Positions 1-10,843 of a stretch of 64,000 bases of DNA are shown here, in pieces (position 1 is the stretch's first letter; every line of letters starts with the position of its first letter). This stretch comes from Paracyclopina nana. Its lineage: Eukaryota > Arthropoda > Copepoda > Cyclopoida > Cyclopettidae. The stretch spans positions 4,960,001 to 5,024,000 of the forward strand of contig JAGUCH010000001.1 of assembly GCA_019096065.1 (NCBI GenBank), read 5' to 3'. The translations under genes and the position numbers were made by a program. The notes beneath the pieces were generated by a model. It was not told the origin of the DNA. It searched no databases and worked only from the letters and a program-made list of their open reading frames with translations.

Positions 1-38
1 GTCTTAATTAAATTAGCCTTCAAACTCCCTTGCATTAG

Positions 39-3000
39 GACCTACATATGGTGAATTTGGACGATTTCAAATATGGAGGCACAAACTTGACCGCTTTCCG
101 TCTCCTGGATCCGGATCGAGATGAAGTGAAACAAGTTGTCCAAGACTGGATATTTGGTGAACTTAGATATGGCCGAAAGTTGGAACCACATGAGCAAACA
201 ATCAAGGTAAGGGACAGGCAGACACAAAAGTGATGCATCTGCGACCCAAATTTCATGTATGTTACACGAGTTTGTGCACATATGAAGAAAAAAACACGTG
301 TCTATGAATACCAAAGTTCTGGGTGTTATTTAAAACTCTCTGTGTGTGGAAAAAATTGAGACAATTTTTCTGCTAGCTGAAGCAACTTTTGCTCTTTTGG
401 GAAGCCACTAAAAAACAAGCGCAAGTGAAGGTAAAACAGTATTTTTATTATGAAGCTTAATTCGGCTGACCAACCCTGTCTGTATTCCCAAACGAATAAA
501 ACTGTTTCGACTTAGCTAATGTATGATACTTCCACAGTACAAGTATATACATGCACTTTGTGTTCAATGATGTTTCATTTAGAAATGTCGTTGATTAACA
601 TGTCGAATTGTCCTTTCTCAATGACTACTCAGGAGTAAAAATATCAAGTCTTGTGAAGCCCGTCAGCAATATTAATTTACTTTGTGAAAGCGAATTTTGA
701 CGACAATTTTCACAACGTCAAGCTGATAGCCTTCTAATTATGTGTCTAGAATCGGTTTTTATTGAAATGTACTGTTTGCTTTTCTCTAACACATTTTATA
801 TCAATAGGGCCTAAACCAAACTGTTCTAAAGGTGAGAGCTTTGCCAATGTACCAGAAATTATTTCACTCATGTTTGCTCCTCCATGCTGACAACTTTTAA
901 TTATGTTTGTTTGCTTTAAACGCTTAGGTCAGTCAGAGAACTATGTGCCTTTGAGATACTTTTTAAATACTTGATTAATTTTTTTCTTACTAGAAAAACT
1001 CGATACTTCACGAAGCCAGCTGTTCTTGCAAATCTGTACGTCTTCCTAAGTAATTCGACAAGCTGTATCTCGATCGCTTTAATTGCCAACCTTTCAATGC
1101 ATAAAATAAACATTACTTATACTCATTACTTAAACACATTGCCTTGTATAAAATTCGAACTGTTGATGCCCAAGAATAGCACTATACCTGAGATTCGATT
1201 TAGCAACTGCCAACGTACTTACCTCTACTCAAGAGTTAACTTGCAGCTTTACGTCCTTTTTACGTATACAGCTTTATCAAGGTGCTGCAATTCTGAGTTG
1301 TTTTGTGCTTAATTCTGCATGCTTAATTCTCTGCATACAAGGTGTTCTAAAAATTCAATTTTTCCCTTCTTTCTTTTACAAAGACTTCCAAGTCCCTTAA
1401 ACGCTATTTTGCTTCTGCTGCTGCGGCGATTCTGAATGACCCATGTTTGGCCTATTTATGAGAACGTTTCCATTTTCAGACCGAGACTGCTCTTATATAC
1501 GATGCAGTTCATCTGTATGCTCAAGCATTACATGATTTGGACAGATCTCAAGAGATAAATACGAAGCCTTTGTCTTGCGACGGGTCCGAAACTTGGCAAC
1601 ATGGCAATTCCCTGGTGAACTACATGAAATTGGTGAGAAGCGTTATGGAAACCAGCTGGGTTCACTGATGTAATAAAAAATCTTCTCAGGTGGAAATGAA
1701 AGGATTAACTGGAACCATAAAGTTTGATCAGCATGGCTTAAGAACTGATTTTACTTTGGAGATAGTCGAGCTGAAAAAAGACGGGCTTATTAAGGTGAGT
1801 AAAAAATGAATGTCAGCTTAGTATTTGAACAGAAGAAGATGGATCACTTGCGAGGACAATTAGTCCGCATTAATGCTTTTTGCGCCTATTACGCACTCGA
1901 TTTGGAAGCTGCGCGGCTGCAAAATGCTCGCAAAAAATTCCTCCCCTCCTCGGTTCGTTCCGCTGTAGGCTTCTGGAAAAATGGATTTCGGGCGAATGAT
2001 CAAAGGTTTCATTATGATGTACGTCTCCTGCTTCTTCTAGGTTGGTGAGTGGAACGAAAAATATGGGGTGAATTTTACACGTAATTTCACCGAGAGCTAC
2101 AGCGAAATTGTGGAGAGCTTGCAAAACAAGACGCTCGTCGTGACAACCATTTACGTAAGTTAGGCTGCTCTTCAAGCACAGATACTGTCGCTACTGACGA
2201 GTGTATTTCAGAGCCCGCCGTATTCGATGTATCGCGACTCCCAAAAGCGTCTGACTGGAAATGACGTGTTCGAAGGCTACGCCATCGACCTCATCAAAGA
2301 AGTGGCCGAGATCTTGAGTAAGGCTCTTCACAAGCTGTGCTGAATTGCGGCCAACTAGGGCTCACCCGCGGATTATTCATTTCAGAATTTAATTACTCCT
2401 TCAAATGGGTTGATGACCACAAATACGGGAAACGAGATCAAGAGACTGGCGAGTGGAATGGGATGATGGGCGAGCTGCTGGCTCAAGTAAGTGGACCGGA
2501 AATGGACTAGCAAATGATCACTTCCGGCAGCTGTCAACTAGATGGGTTGCGACGCTGTTCTCTGCCGTAAAAAAGTATCCTCTTTCAGAAAGCTGATTTG
2601 GCCATTGCTGACCTTACCATCACTTACGAGAGGGAGCAAGCTGTTGACTTTACGATGCCATTTATGAACCTAGGTTAGTTTCTTTGCCTTATCCATGGTA
2701 CACTGTTCTCATCAAAGGCAATTTTCAGGCGTCAGCATTCTTTTCAAGAAACCAATGAAGAAGCCGCCCAATTTGTTCTCCTTCTTGTCTCCCCTTTCCT
2801 TGGATGTTTGGATCTACATGGCTACAGCTTACCTCGGTGTATCGGTTTTGCTTTTTATTCTGGCCAGGTAATAATGGGTTTTGCACATTTTTTCAAAGTG
2901 CCTTTCAGGCAGCATCTTGCAACAAAGCAACAACTTTAACAGCTTTATCTAGAGCACTGTCGGGGCTATAGTGAGTCGGCAGCAGTCGAGTTGTATCTTC

Positions 3001-6000
3001 GTGCAATTAAGCTAGGGCTTTCACACCTGTGTAGCCCCCCTGTGGTTTGATGCACTTTTTGTCCTTGTTGCAGATTTAGCCCTTACGAATGGGACAATCC
3101 ACATCCTTGTCGAACTGAGTCTGACGTCCTTGTGAACGACTTTTCTTTGGTCAATTCCATGTGGTTTACAATTGGTTCATTGATGCAACAAGGCAGTGAT
3201 TTATCTCCAAAGTAAGACGTCTCACGTACTAGTAACACCGCAAATGCACTACGCTCTGACTGCCCTCGTGTACGCGTCATTGCTTCCTTATCTCCACTCC
3301 CTTTTATTATAATCCTATGAAAGATTCAAGGATCAATGCGACTTATTCCACTATGAATGAATTGTACCACTGTTATGTGCCTCATTTTTCACCACCCCTT
3401 TTTAGGGCAATCTCGACTCGAATGGTGGCTGGAATGTGGTGGTTCTTTACATTAATTATGATATCTTCCTACACTGCCAACTTGGCTGCCTTTCTAACCG
3501 TGGAGAGAATGGAGTCACCCATTGAATCTGCCGAGGATTTGGCCAAGCAAACTAAAATCAAATACGGCTGTGTTGAGTCAGGATCCACTGGAGCATTCTT
3601 CAGGGTAATCACCTCGTTTTTGGCAGCATTACGTGCGCGCAGCGAAAACAATCCCAGCTTCTCCGTTTCCAATATCATTGTCGAGAGCTCCTATATCATT
3701 TTAAGAAGAGACGCCCGCCTACCTAATTTGTCATCACGCCAAAAATATCGAGTGGGTGTCGCACTTACCCATCGTAATGGGGATGCGGGAATTCCTTTGG
3801 TGGAAGAAAAAATGGTGTTGCATCAAATTCTTTGCTCGGTCTCCTGTGGTGCAATTTTAGGCTTAGTTTCTTCAAAGAAGAAAAGGGGGCTTCTTCTACT
3901 CTTTTTAAAATGAAGGCCGCTGCATGCAAATCCTATTACCTTTGCGATCTTTCCAGGACTCCAAGATTCCTACCTACCAGCGAATGTGGTCTTTTATGGA
4001 GTCTACCAAGCCCACCGTGTTCACCTCGGGCAACACGGAGGGCATCGAGAGAGTCAAAAAAGGCAATGGAAAGTATGCATTTCTCATGGAGTCCACCACG
4101 ATTGAGTACGTCATTGAGCGTGAATGTGACACCACGCAAATTGGAGGACTGCTCGACTCGAAAGGATATGGCATCGCTCTACCCCCTGGTAATTAGCTTT
4201 TCGCAGCTTTGACGTACCTTTCTGCTATGAAATTCATCACTGAATATTCCCACTTGCCTAGTACCGTTTCTCTAGGTGCTATCTCATATCTATTTATATA
4301 TGTAAACAATTTATAAAACAAGCTAATAAAATAGCTGAGCAAATTTTGTAAAGTAAAAATCGAGTGGCAACTTTGCGGGCTCGAGCTTGCGAGAGCCAAG
4401 TGATGCTACGAGATTCATACTCTGTAAAACGAGCTCAGATATTTTGTAAGACTGTTTATAATTTGATTACATATACATATACAATTTTATATGATCCTAA
4501 GTAATTTTCGAATGTTCATGAAGTTACCAGACTTGGCAATCTCAGCTTCTGATCCAGTACTTTGATTGAGCTCTTTGGGTTGAGAGGCCCTCAGTAGTGC
4601 AAGAGTAGCTGAAAGATTTAATCAATCAATTAAAAGTTGTGCATTTTGGATTTGGCACTTTTTCGAGCTAAAAGATGTGTTAGGTTAAGTTTTATCTGGT
4701 ATCTCTGAAAAGACTCTACTCTTCTGCTAAGCTTCGCTCAGCTGAGAAGAAGAATAAAAAGGATTTTTTCTATCTGTATTGGTAGCTCAGTCAGTAGAGC
4801 GTCGGACTCCTAATCTAGATGATCAGGGTTCGATCCTTATGCAAGTCATTTTTTCTCCTTCTTTCTGCAATGGGATTTACTTCTTGGACAATATCTGGTC
4901 AAACAGAGGAGCAACACACCTTATAAAATACTTTATAATGTGTGTCACTTGATAAAGTAAAACGTCAGAGCCTTTATATATGTGTAGTTATATGAACTGA
5001 GACGAATTGGTAAACTGAATTATACATGCGAAAATTACTTTCCATCATATAAAAATAATTACCTCTCAGAACACCTAGCATCAATTTTCCGTCTCTACAG
5101 AAAGACCTCGTAATTGGGTCATTAGAGGAAATCTTGATGTGTTATAATTTTAGTCCCATTCTCTAATTTTGGAAGACTACACTGAGCAGTTGTACTTTTC
5201 TCTGAAAAATTATTTTTGCATATTATGCCATTGTTTGAGCTGCGTTGCAGGTTCTCCCTATCGCACACCTATTAGTAGCGCCATCTTGAAGCTGCAAGAG
5301 AGTGGTCGACTTCACGTGCTCAAACGGAGATGGTGGAAGGAAAAGCGCGGCGGAGGCCAATGTCCAGTAAGTGGCTTTTTTGTGGCTTTATTTACGATAT
5401 GTGCAAAGTTACTACTGTAGCTGCTTCATTAAATTTCTCCTCTATCTCTCTCTTCTCCACAGGATACGGTATGCACACTTAAAAAAGGGTTACATTAAAG
5501 GGAGTAAACAAAACAATGATCGAAAATCACTACAGACTGTGGCCTAGAATTTTTTTTTTCTTTCTGCACGAGACATACGTTCCCCACCAGAACTTTGGCT
5601 CCCAATTTGAGAACGAATGTTACGCGATTCCTCCAGACTACGTATTCGGTAAAGAATCGTTCTACGATTTTGTCTCGATTAGTCGGTTAATTTGACTAAA
5701 AGAAATAATCATTGATGAATATTACTCGAATTCTTGGCAAAGAATCTTTAACGAAAAGCTTCATAAACATTTTTAGATGATTCTTTCATTATCAATCGTT
5801 TCATTTTCGTTTTCTCAGTAAACATGACTATTTAGTGCTTGATTTTCTCTCGAATCATCAAGAAAGTTTTGTGTATAAACTTCATGTGAAATAATTGTAT
5901 GATTTTTACGTCACACTCATCACAAAATATTCAAGAGATATATTTTCTATTAATTTTCATTAACGATTAATTATTGATCAATCATGAATGTTTCATCATC

Positions 6001-9000
6001 GAATTGGTCACTAAAGGAACATTTATGTTTTTTTCTCGAATGTTCATGAAGAAATCATCAACCTTTTTTTGCTTGCAAGTCAGCAATTTATGTTTCTCAA
6101 TTATCAACTGATTCAAACGAGTTCACCAAAACAGCAATTCATGAACTTTTCAATAATAAATACTTCTTGATAATTCAAGAACTATTCAAGAACTTTCATT
6201 CAGTAACTTTTCAACAATAAATTATGCTTGATTTTTCAAGAATTATTCAGTAATGCTCATTTAAGCAACTCTTTAAAGAATTTAAGCTATCTCCATCTAT
6301 AGCATATTCGGCACAATATAGTAGCTAAAAATATTGCAAACTGTAGTGGGTCCTCTGTGGTCTAGAGGCAAGGCGCTGGATTCCAAATCTGAGGTTCATG
6401 GGTTCGAATCCACCATGGGTAAACTTTCTTTCTAGCTTTTCTAACTTTCTTTCTTTCTCTTTCTTTCATAATCCATCATAGTCTAAAGATAGAGAAAGCT
6501 TAATCCAAAAAGCTAGAAAGCTCCCCAAAAAAATAATTTTGACTGGTCCTTGAAGAATAACTGAAATCAAGTCCTTGAATATTAACTAAATTCAATTCCT
6601 GAAAAGTTCCTGAAAAGTTCCTGAATATTCTGGTTTGGAGGTTGAGAAAGAATTGTTAACAATAAGCCAAAGGCGTAAAGTCGCTAGATTCCATGCGCCA
6701 TCTAGCCCGGCAACTTTGCCCAGTACATTTGACATGGCTACACTACATAGGAGATCACTAATGGGCTATTTTTTGGCTTTTTTCCAAATATACTTGCCCT
6801 AAAAGCGCCATCTAGCGAAAAAGTTTGTCCCTCCAATGGCTTATTGATTAGGAAAGAATTATCAAATAATCATTGGTTGATTTAAATAATCATTCAAGTA
6901 CTAATCACATTCTCAACTCGAAAAAACGTCACCGATTTGATACCAATTCAGAAAATAATCAAGAATATCAATAGTTCACGAATTATCCTTGATTTTCAAC
7001 CAAATTTTCAGGCAAAGTTTTGGTGGGGTTGTTTTTCACAAATATCCTTAGATATTTCTCAAAATCGACTGATCTCGGACTATTTGTAAATCTAAATATT
7101 TTAGTAAAATAAAGCTATTTTGGGAGAGATGGTAACATTTTTTATTGAGGAGCTTTCATGTCTAGTCTGCAGAATTTATGCCAACAGTCGAGTTGACTGG
7201 TCATTCTTTGGCCCGCTCAAAAATGAGTTTTCACTCCATAAAGTTGGGGCCATCGGCAAATAACTCCTTTTTATTTCTCTCTTTGAAATCTACGTTAAGC
7301 TAGCCATTTTATGATGGACATTTCACGAACGGGTCACACACGCTGATCTTAAGTTGATTTGTGCTCTAGGCCAACTTCAAATTCTTTGTACTATAAAACA
7401 CGAAAACTCCTATAACACCATGGATACATTAATATTTACATGTGAATAGAAGGTCCCAACCCAAAGAAAAATCGTGATGCATATCTAGTATCTGCTGTTA
7501 CTTAGAGTGTACATATTAGATCATTAGCTGTAAGCAAAAAAAAACACTTCCACATATCCATTTTTGTGAAATCTTACTAAGGTGAGTCTTGAAACTTGCG
7601 ATATGTAGACATCGAGTGTGGAGCTTTCAAAAGATGATTTTACCAGTGCTCTTTTTAGGCTCAAATCAATAGTTAAAAAGAAGGTTATTTTGGAATCAGG
7701 CTTTACACCTATTTTTCATCGATTCGGTTGACTCAAAACTATGCCAACATTCTCAAATTCATTTTGAATCAAATATCGTATTCATTTTCCATTTCACCCT
7801 CAACATGAATTTACTTCAGCATGCTTCATCTAGATATAATTAAAGCTGTCTCAAGCATGAGCCTAAATCAAAATCATATGATGTTTTATAGACTGAGAAT
7901 TCTCCTAACAGTAATTGGCTTCATTTTGGATCTACATAGTGACTGCCTCTTTCTTAATTCTTTGAACGAACTCTTTCATTGCGTTCTCTTAGAAATATAG
8001 TATGAATGATAAACATCATACAAATGTTTGTCATACCTAATTTGGATGAGGCAGAAGCTGTTTCATAATAGCGGGCATGGTTTTTGTCAGATTAAAATAT
8101 TTTGGTGAATAATTAGCTAATACGGTTGACTGCACCGAAAAGCACTTTATAATCACTTTAGGAGCTGCACTAGTGAAAAAAAAACTAAAATAGAGATTCA
8201 ATAATGATAACCTCTAGACCAGATATGTATCGTTTTCTCTCTCTTGATTGCCCCTGTCAATCTCTGAAACAGTTAAAAGTGTACTCGCTAGGAAAAATTA
8301 TCGTGACATGTTTCAATAAAGCCATGCTCCATATATCAGTATGATCAGTATGTGTACTTGAGTTTTTTTTTCTCCATCTTTTCTAGAGAGAAGACGACAG
8401 AGTGAGCAAAGCCAACGAACTTAGCCTGGCCAATGTCGGGGGCGTCTTTGTGGTACTCCTCGCGGGGATGGGACTGGCCTGTCTCATCGCAGTCTTTGAG
8501 TTCATTTGGAAGTCCCGGAAATTGGCAACTGAGGATAATGTAAGACATCATCAGCTGATTTGCAAAGGCTTCTCTCATGCCAATCAGAATTTGTTTGTGA
8601 TTCGCGGAAATCACCTTGAACTAGCAGCAGCTGCCTTTCCCGAGTACCAATACGACTTGAGTGCAGTGTCCCCGTCCGTTTTGCAGTATGTCCTAGACTT
8701 GTAAAGAAACAATACTTTTTTCAATCAATGCTCTACACTGTATCGACTGCAACTCTGTAAGTAACGTCTGCATTTCGCTGCTCCTGCATCTCCTTATGAT
8801 CTAAGACAAAAAGCTGCTGAGAAAAATGCATAGCCAATTAGACCTTTAATCATTAATCATCTAGAGTGAAACCCTGGATACTACTGCCATGATAAATAAC
8901 TTAGCTGCTAATGCCTGATTTGCTACTGTACTCACACGATCACCATAAAACTGCATCGATTCCCGCTAGTGAAAAGATCACATGCTTTCTAAAAGAAAAT

Positions 9001-9894
9001 AACATCTACCTCTATCATCAGTGACCATAGCTAGCTAGCATCAATTATGAAAAATGCCTAATAATGATGAAGTTAGCGTTAGGCCACCCATTATTAATCC
9101 ATTTTAACGAGATACCATTTTTGTACTAGAGATATACTTAACCACATACTACTACTCTCCGTGTACTACGAACATCCAAGACATTGTCATTTGTGTTTGC
9201 TTCAACATAAAAAAATTCGATCTTAAAACTTTTCGAGCTCGCTTAATAAGTATACCTAGTCCATTGCCCGCAGAAATAGTACTAAAGGTAGATGTCATTG
9301 CAGATTGATGTGTGGACGGAAATGGCGAAAGAGATGAAGTCAAATTTCGGGTCTCACAGAAGCAAAAATGTGGCCAAATCCAACTCAGGAATGGGAAGTG
9401 GTGGAGGCAATTCCAGCTCTTGGGGAGCTTTAGGAATTCCACCAATTCCACATTGCCAAGAACAACGTATCGTTAGTGCAGAAAGTCCTCCCAACAATGA
9501 AATGAGCAACAACAGCAGTGTTCAGTCGAATTCCAATTCTGAGTTTTCTGATATCAACGAGCCGCAGCAGGGCCCAGTCCCAATTCTTCGACAGCAGACG
9601 CCTCAGAGAGCTTTTCACATAGAGAGCAGCATGGATGAGGATCCATATGGACCCATGTCGGGCCATTTCTACACGAGGTCGACGAAAATGGTGTCTTCGC
9701 AATCAGTCATTACTTCCCCAGCTCAACAGGCAACCCCTGTTTCCAAGTGTGCATATCACCCACCAACTTTGATAAGGCAACAGACAACTGCAAAGCATGG
9801 AAGCTCTGCAGACATTCGCCACTACGGAGTCAAAAGTGCAAACAGACACAACAGGCAATTCCAAAGCGGCACGAATTTGCATGGGCAAGGGTGA
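39..9894 (+). CDS. kainate-type ionotropic glutamate receptor subunit (5' end outside window)
   Basis: Exons: 39-206, 1480-1632, 1690-1794, 2041-2154, 2212-2317, 2386-2486, 2589-2673, 2729-2867, 3074-3211, 3406-3604, 3957-4188, 5251-5366, a possible microexon 5463-5468, 8387-8539, 9304-9894. They join in one frame to 801 residues plus stop. The product is a glutamate-gated cation channel of the plasma membrane. Exons 1-4 are the end of the amino-terminal domain (KYGGTN, then [10 protein letters not shown]). Exons 5-8 give ligand-binding lobe S1, with the glutamate-binding Arg in [11 protein letters not shown]. Exons 8-10 hold M1, the pore (LMQQGSD, Gln at the Q/R site) and M3 with [15 protein letters not shown]. 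Exons 10-12 form S2 (SGSTGAFFR; binding Glu in [21 protein letters not shown]). Exon 8387-8539 carries M4, ending FIWKSRK as in vertebrate kainate subunits. The last exon is a long Ser/Gln/Asn-rich cytoplasmic tail. The start codon lies upstream of the window. Family assignment is firm; orthology to one Grik member is not. Confidence 0.93.
4776..4848 (+). pseudogene. tRNA-like sequence, Arg(CCT)-like, degenerate
   Basis: A good A box (TAGCTCAGTCAGTAGAGCG) and B box (GGTTCGATCC) are spaced as in a tRNA. The anticodon loop would read CTCCTAA, anticodon CCT. The acceptor stem and T stem pair poorly, with mismatches in the anticodon stem, so a working tRNA is unlikely. It lies in the receptor intron 4189-5250, in the sense direction. 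It is either a tRNA pseudogene or the head of an old tRNA-derived SINE; the T run after it fits a Pol III terminator. Confidence 0.5.
5463..5468 (+). other. candidate 6-nt microexon of the glutamate receptor gene
   Basis: A strong pyrimidine tract and CACAG precede the six bases GATACG, which are followed by GTATGC, a good donor. The flanking exons 5251-5366 and 8387-8539 are both phase 0, so including these bases adds Asp-Thr without shifting the frame. The resulting ...QCPDTREDD... sits just before M4, in the variable linker of kainate receptors. Without transcripts it could equally be unused intron sequence. Confidence 0.45.
6351..6420 (+). pseudogene. tRNA-like module of element copy A, Trp(CCA)-like
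   Basis: A-box-like TGGTCTAGAGG and a perfect B box GGTTCGAATCC are present. The anticodon loop would read TTCCAAA, anticodon CCA, with four of five anticodon-stem pairs. The T arm can also fold as a CATGG/CCATG hairpin with an 11-nt loop, which is not standard. The same sequence is conserved on the minus strand at 61308-61374 inside copy B. It is best read as a Pol III promoter-like part of the mobile element, not a functional tRNA gene. Confidence 0.55.
6660..6846. mobile_element. short inverted-repeat element (MITE) nested in copy A
   Basis: Termini CAATAAGCCA and TGGCTTATTG are exact inverted repeats enclosing 187 bp. The motif GCGCCATCTAGC occurs twice inside in direct orientation. It interrupts the right arm of copy A and has no counterpart in copy B, so it inserted later. 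Confidence 0.55.
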
Positions 9895-10022
9895 TGATGA
9901 ACAATATGAGATGCAATTGCTCAACTACATTGTGTGTGTAATGTACCATAGGTGTGTATTATTATCATTGAAATTGACGGTGACGTGCATGTGTTGATGA
10001 TGGACGTGAGCGTACCAAAACC

Positions 10023-10028
10023 AATAAA
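10023..10028 (+). terminator. polyadenylation signal, glutamate receptor gene
   Basis: AATAAA lies about 130 bases after the receptor stop codon and is the first such hexamer downstream. Use is inferred from position only. Confidence 0.5.
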
Positions 10029-10272
10029 ATTAAACTGGCTTCTAATTTTATTGCCCTTTTTCTGCGCGTGCGGCGCTATTCATAGGGATTACTTCCCAAT
10101 CCAGAATGAGACATTTTCTTTGCTAAGACCCCTACGCTGCGCGCCTTCATTCGCAAGAATCTCTGCATTTTTCGAGAAGCCCTTCAATTACGTCAAGTCC
10201 AACGAATATCCTTTGCAAAAAATCTAAACATTCCAAGATTTTAAAGTGAAAGCGGTAAACAAAAAAAAATTA

Positions 10273-10497
10273 AGGTCCTGTTCACCTGCAATATTATTAG
10301 CAAAATAACGCGCGATATTATGCTGATAATTGCAAATATCCGGTATTTGTAAAATCATTTTTGAGATTTTAACTTCGGAATTGATCTATTGGTACCAAAA
10401 GCCATCCTACACCAAAAATAAAATTCTCAGTTTCTCAGTATTTCTCTCCAATATTTTGCCAAAAATAACGGCTATATTAAGCAGGTGAACAGGCCCT
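10273..10497. mobile_element. MITE with AGGTCCTGTTCACCTGC termini
   Basis: AGGTCCTGTTCACCTGC (10273-10289) and GCAGGTGAACAGGCCCT (10481-10497) are inverted repeats with one mismatch. If the element is taken from GG to CC, TAA flanks both sides, a 3-bp duplication as in PIF/Harbinger-type elements. It occupies the 0.95 kb gap between the receptor and growth-factor genes. A related internal segment without the termini is found at 31442-31561. Confidence 0.65.
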
Positions 10498-10843
10498 AAA
10501 TCTGTGCGTCAATATTAAGACACTGCTTCGTTGAGATAAAATTAGACTGCATTAAAAATTCTTTTATCGGCATCTCTGTTTTGGCAGGCACGATGCATTT
10601 AGCAAGGATACCAATGTACCACCAAGATAACATACTGTACGGTTCCATCTTTTATAAAACAGTCAGATGATTATAAAAGAATGAAGGTTTTTTGCCAGAC
10701 CTGTAGGTGTCAATTGGACGCTAGTTTCCGAGAAATAGCAATTTCAAAAAGGTGCTGCAGCCTGCTGATAAGGTTCAGTTGCAAGTTTACACCCATAATC
10801 AACGGACGGTCAACAAACGTTGGCTTATAATACGACGAGTAAA

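Larger units (their letters stand above)
5582..7028. mobile_element. non-autonomous element with inverted termini and internal tRNA-like module, copy A
   Basis: The ends are CCCCACCAGAACTTTG (5582-5597) and CAAAGTTTTGGTGGGG (7013-7028), matching at 15 of 16 positions as inverted repeats. Inside are many diverged copies of a roughly 60-bp motif built around TTCAAGAACTATTCAAGAA (5640-6280), a tRNA-like sequence (6351-6420), CT-rich stretches, a short GTTCCTGAAAAGTTCCTGAA repeat, and a nested element (6660-6846). No reading frame of note is present. It sits in the large receptor intron 5469-8386. The same arrangement occurs in opposite orientation at 60906-62103, so this is a repeated family and not chance. 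Confidence 0.75.

Noticed and set aside
3317..3913. 198-codon open frame over the M3 region
   Set aside because: It reads through the intron before and after the receptor exon 3406-3604; only that exon has family similarity, and its splice sites are clear.
6351..6420. Functional tRNA-Trp gene
   Set aside because: Acceptor and T stems do not pair properly, and the sequence is repeated inside a mobile element; called tRNA-like only.
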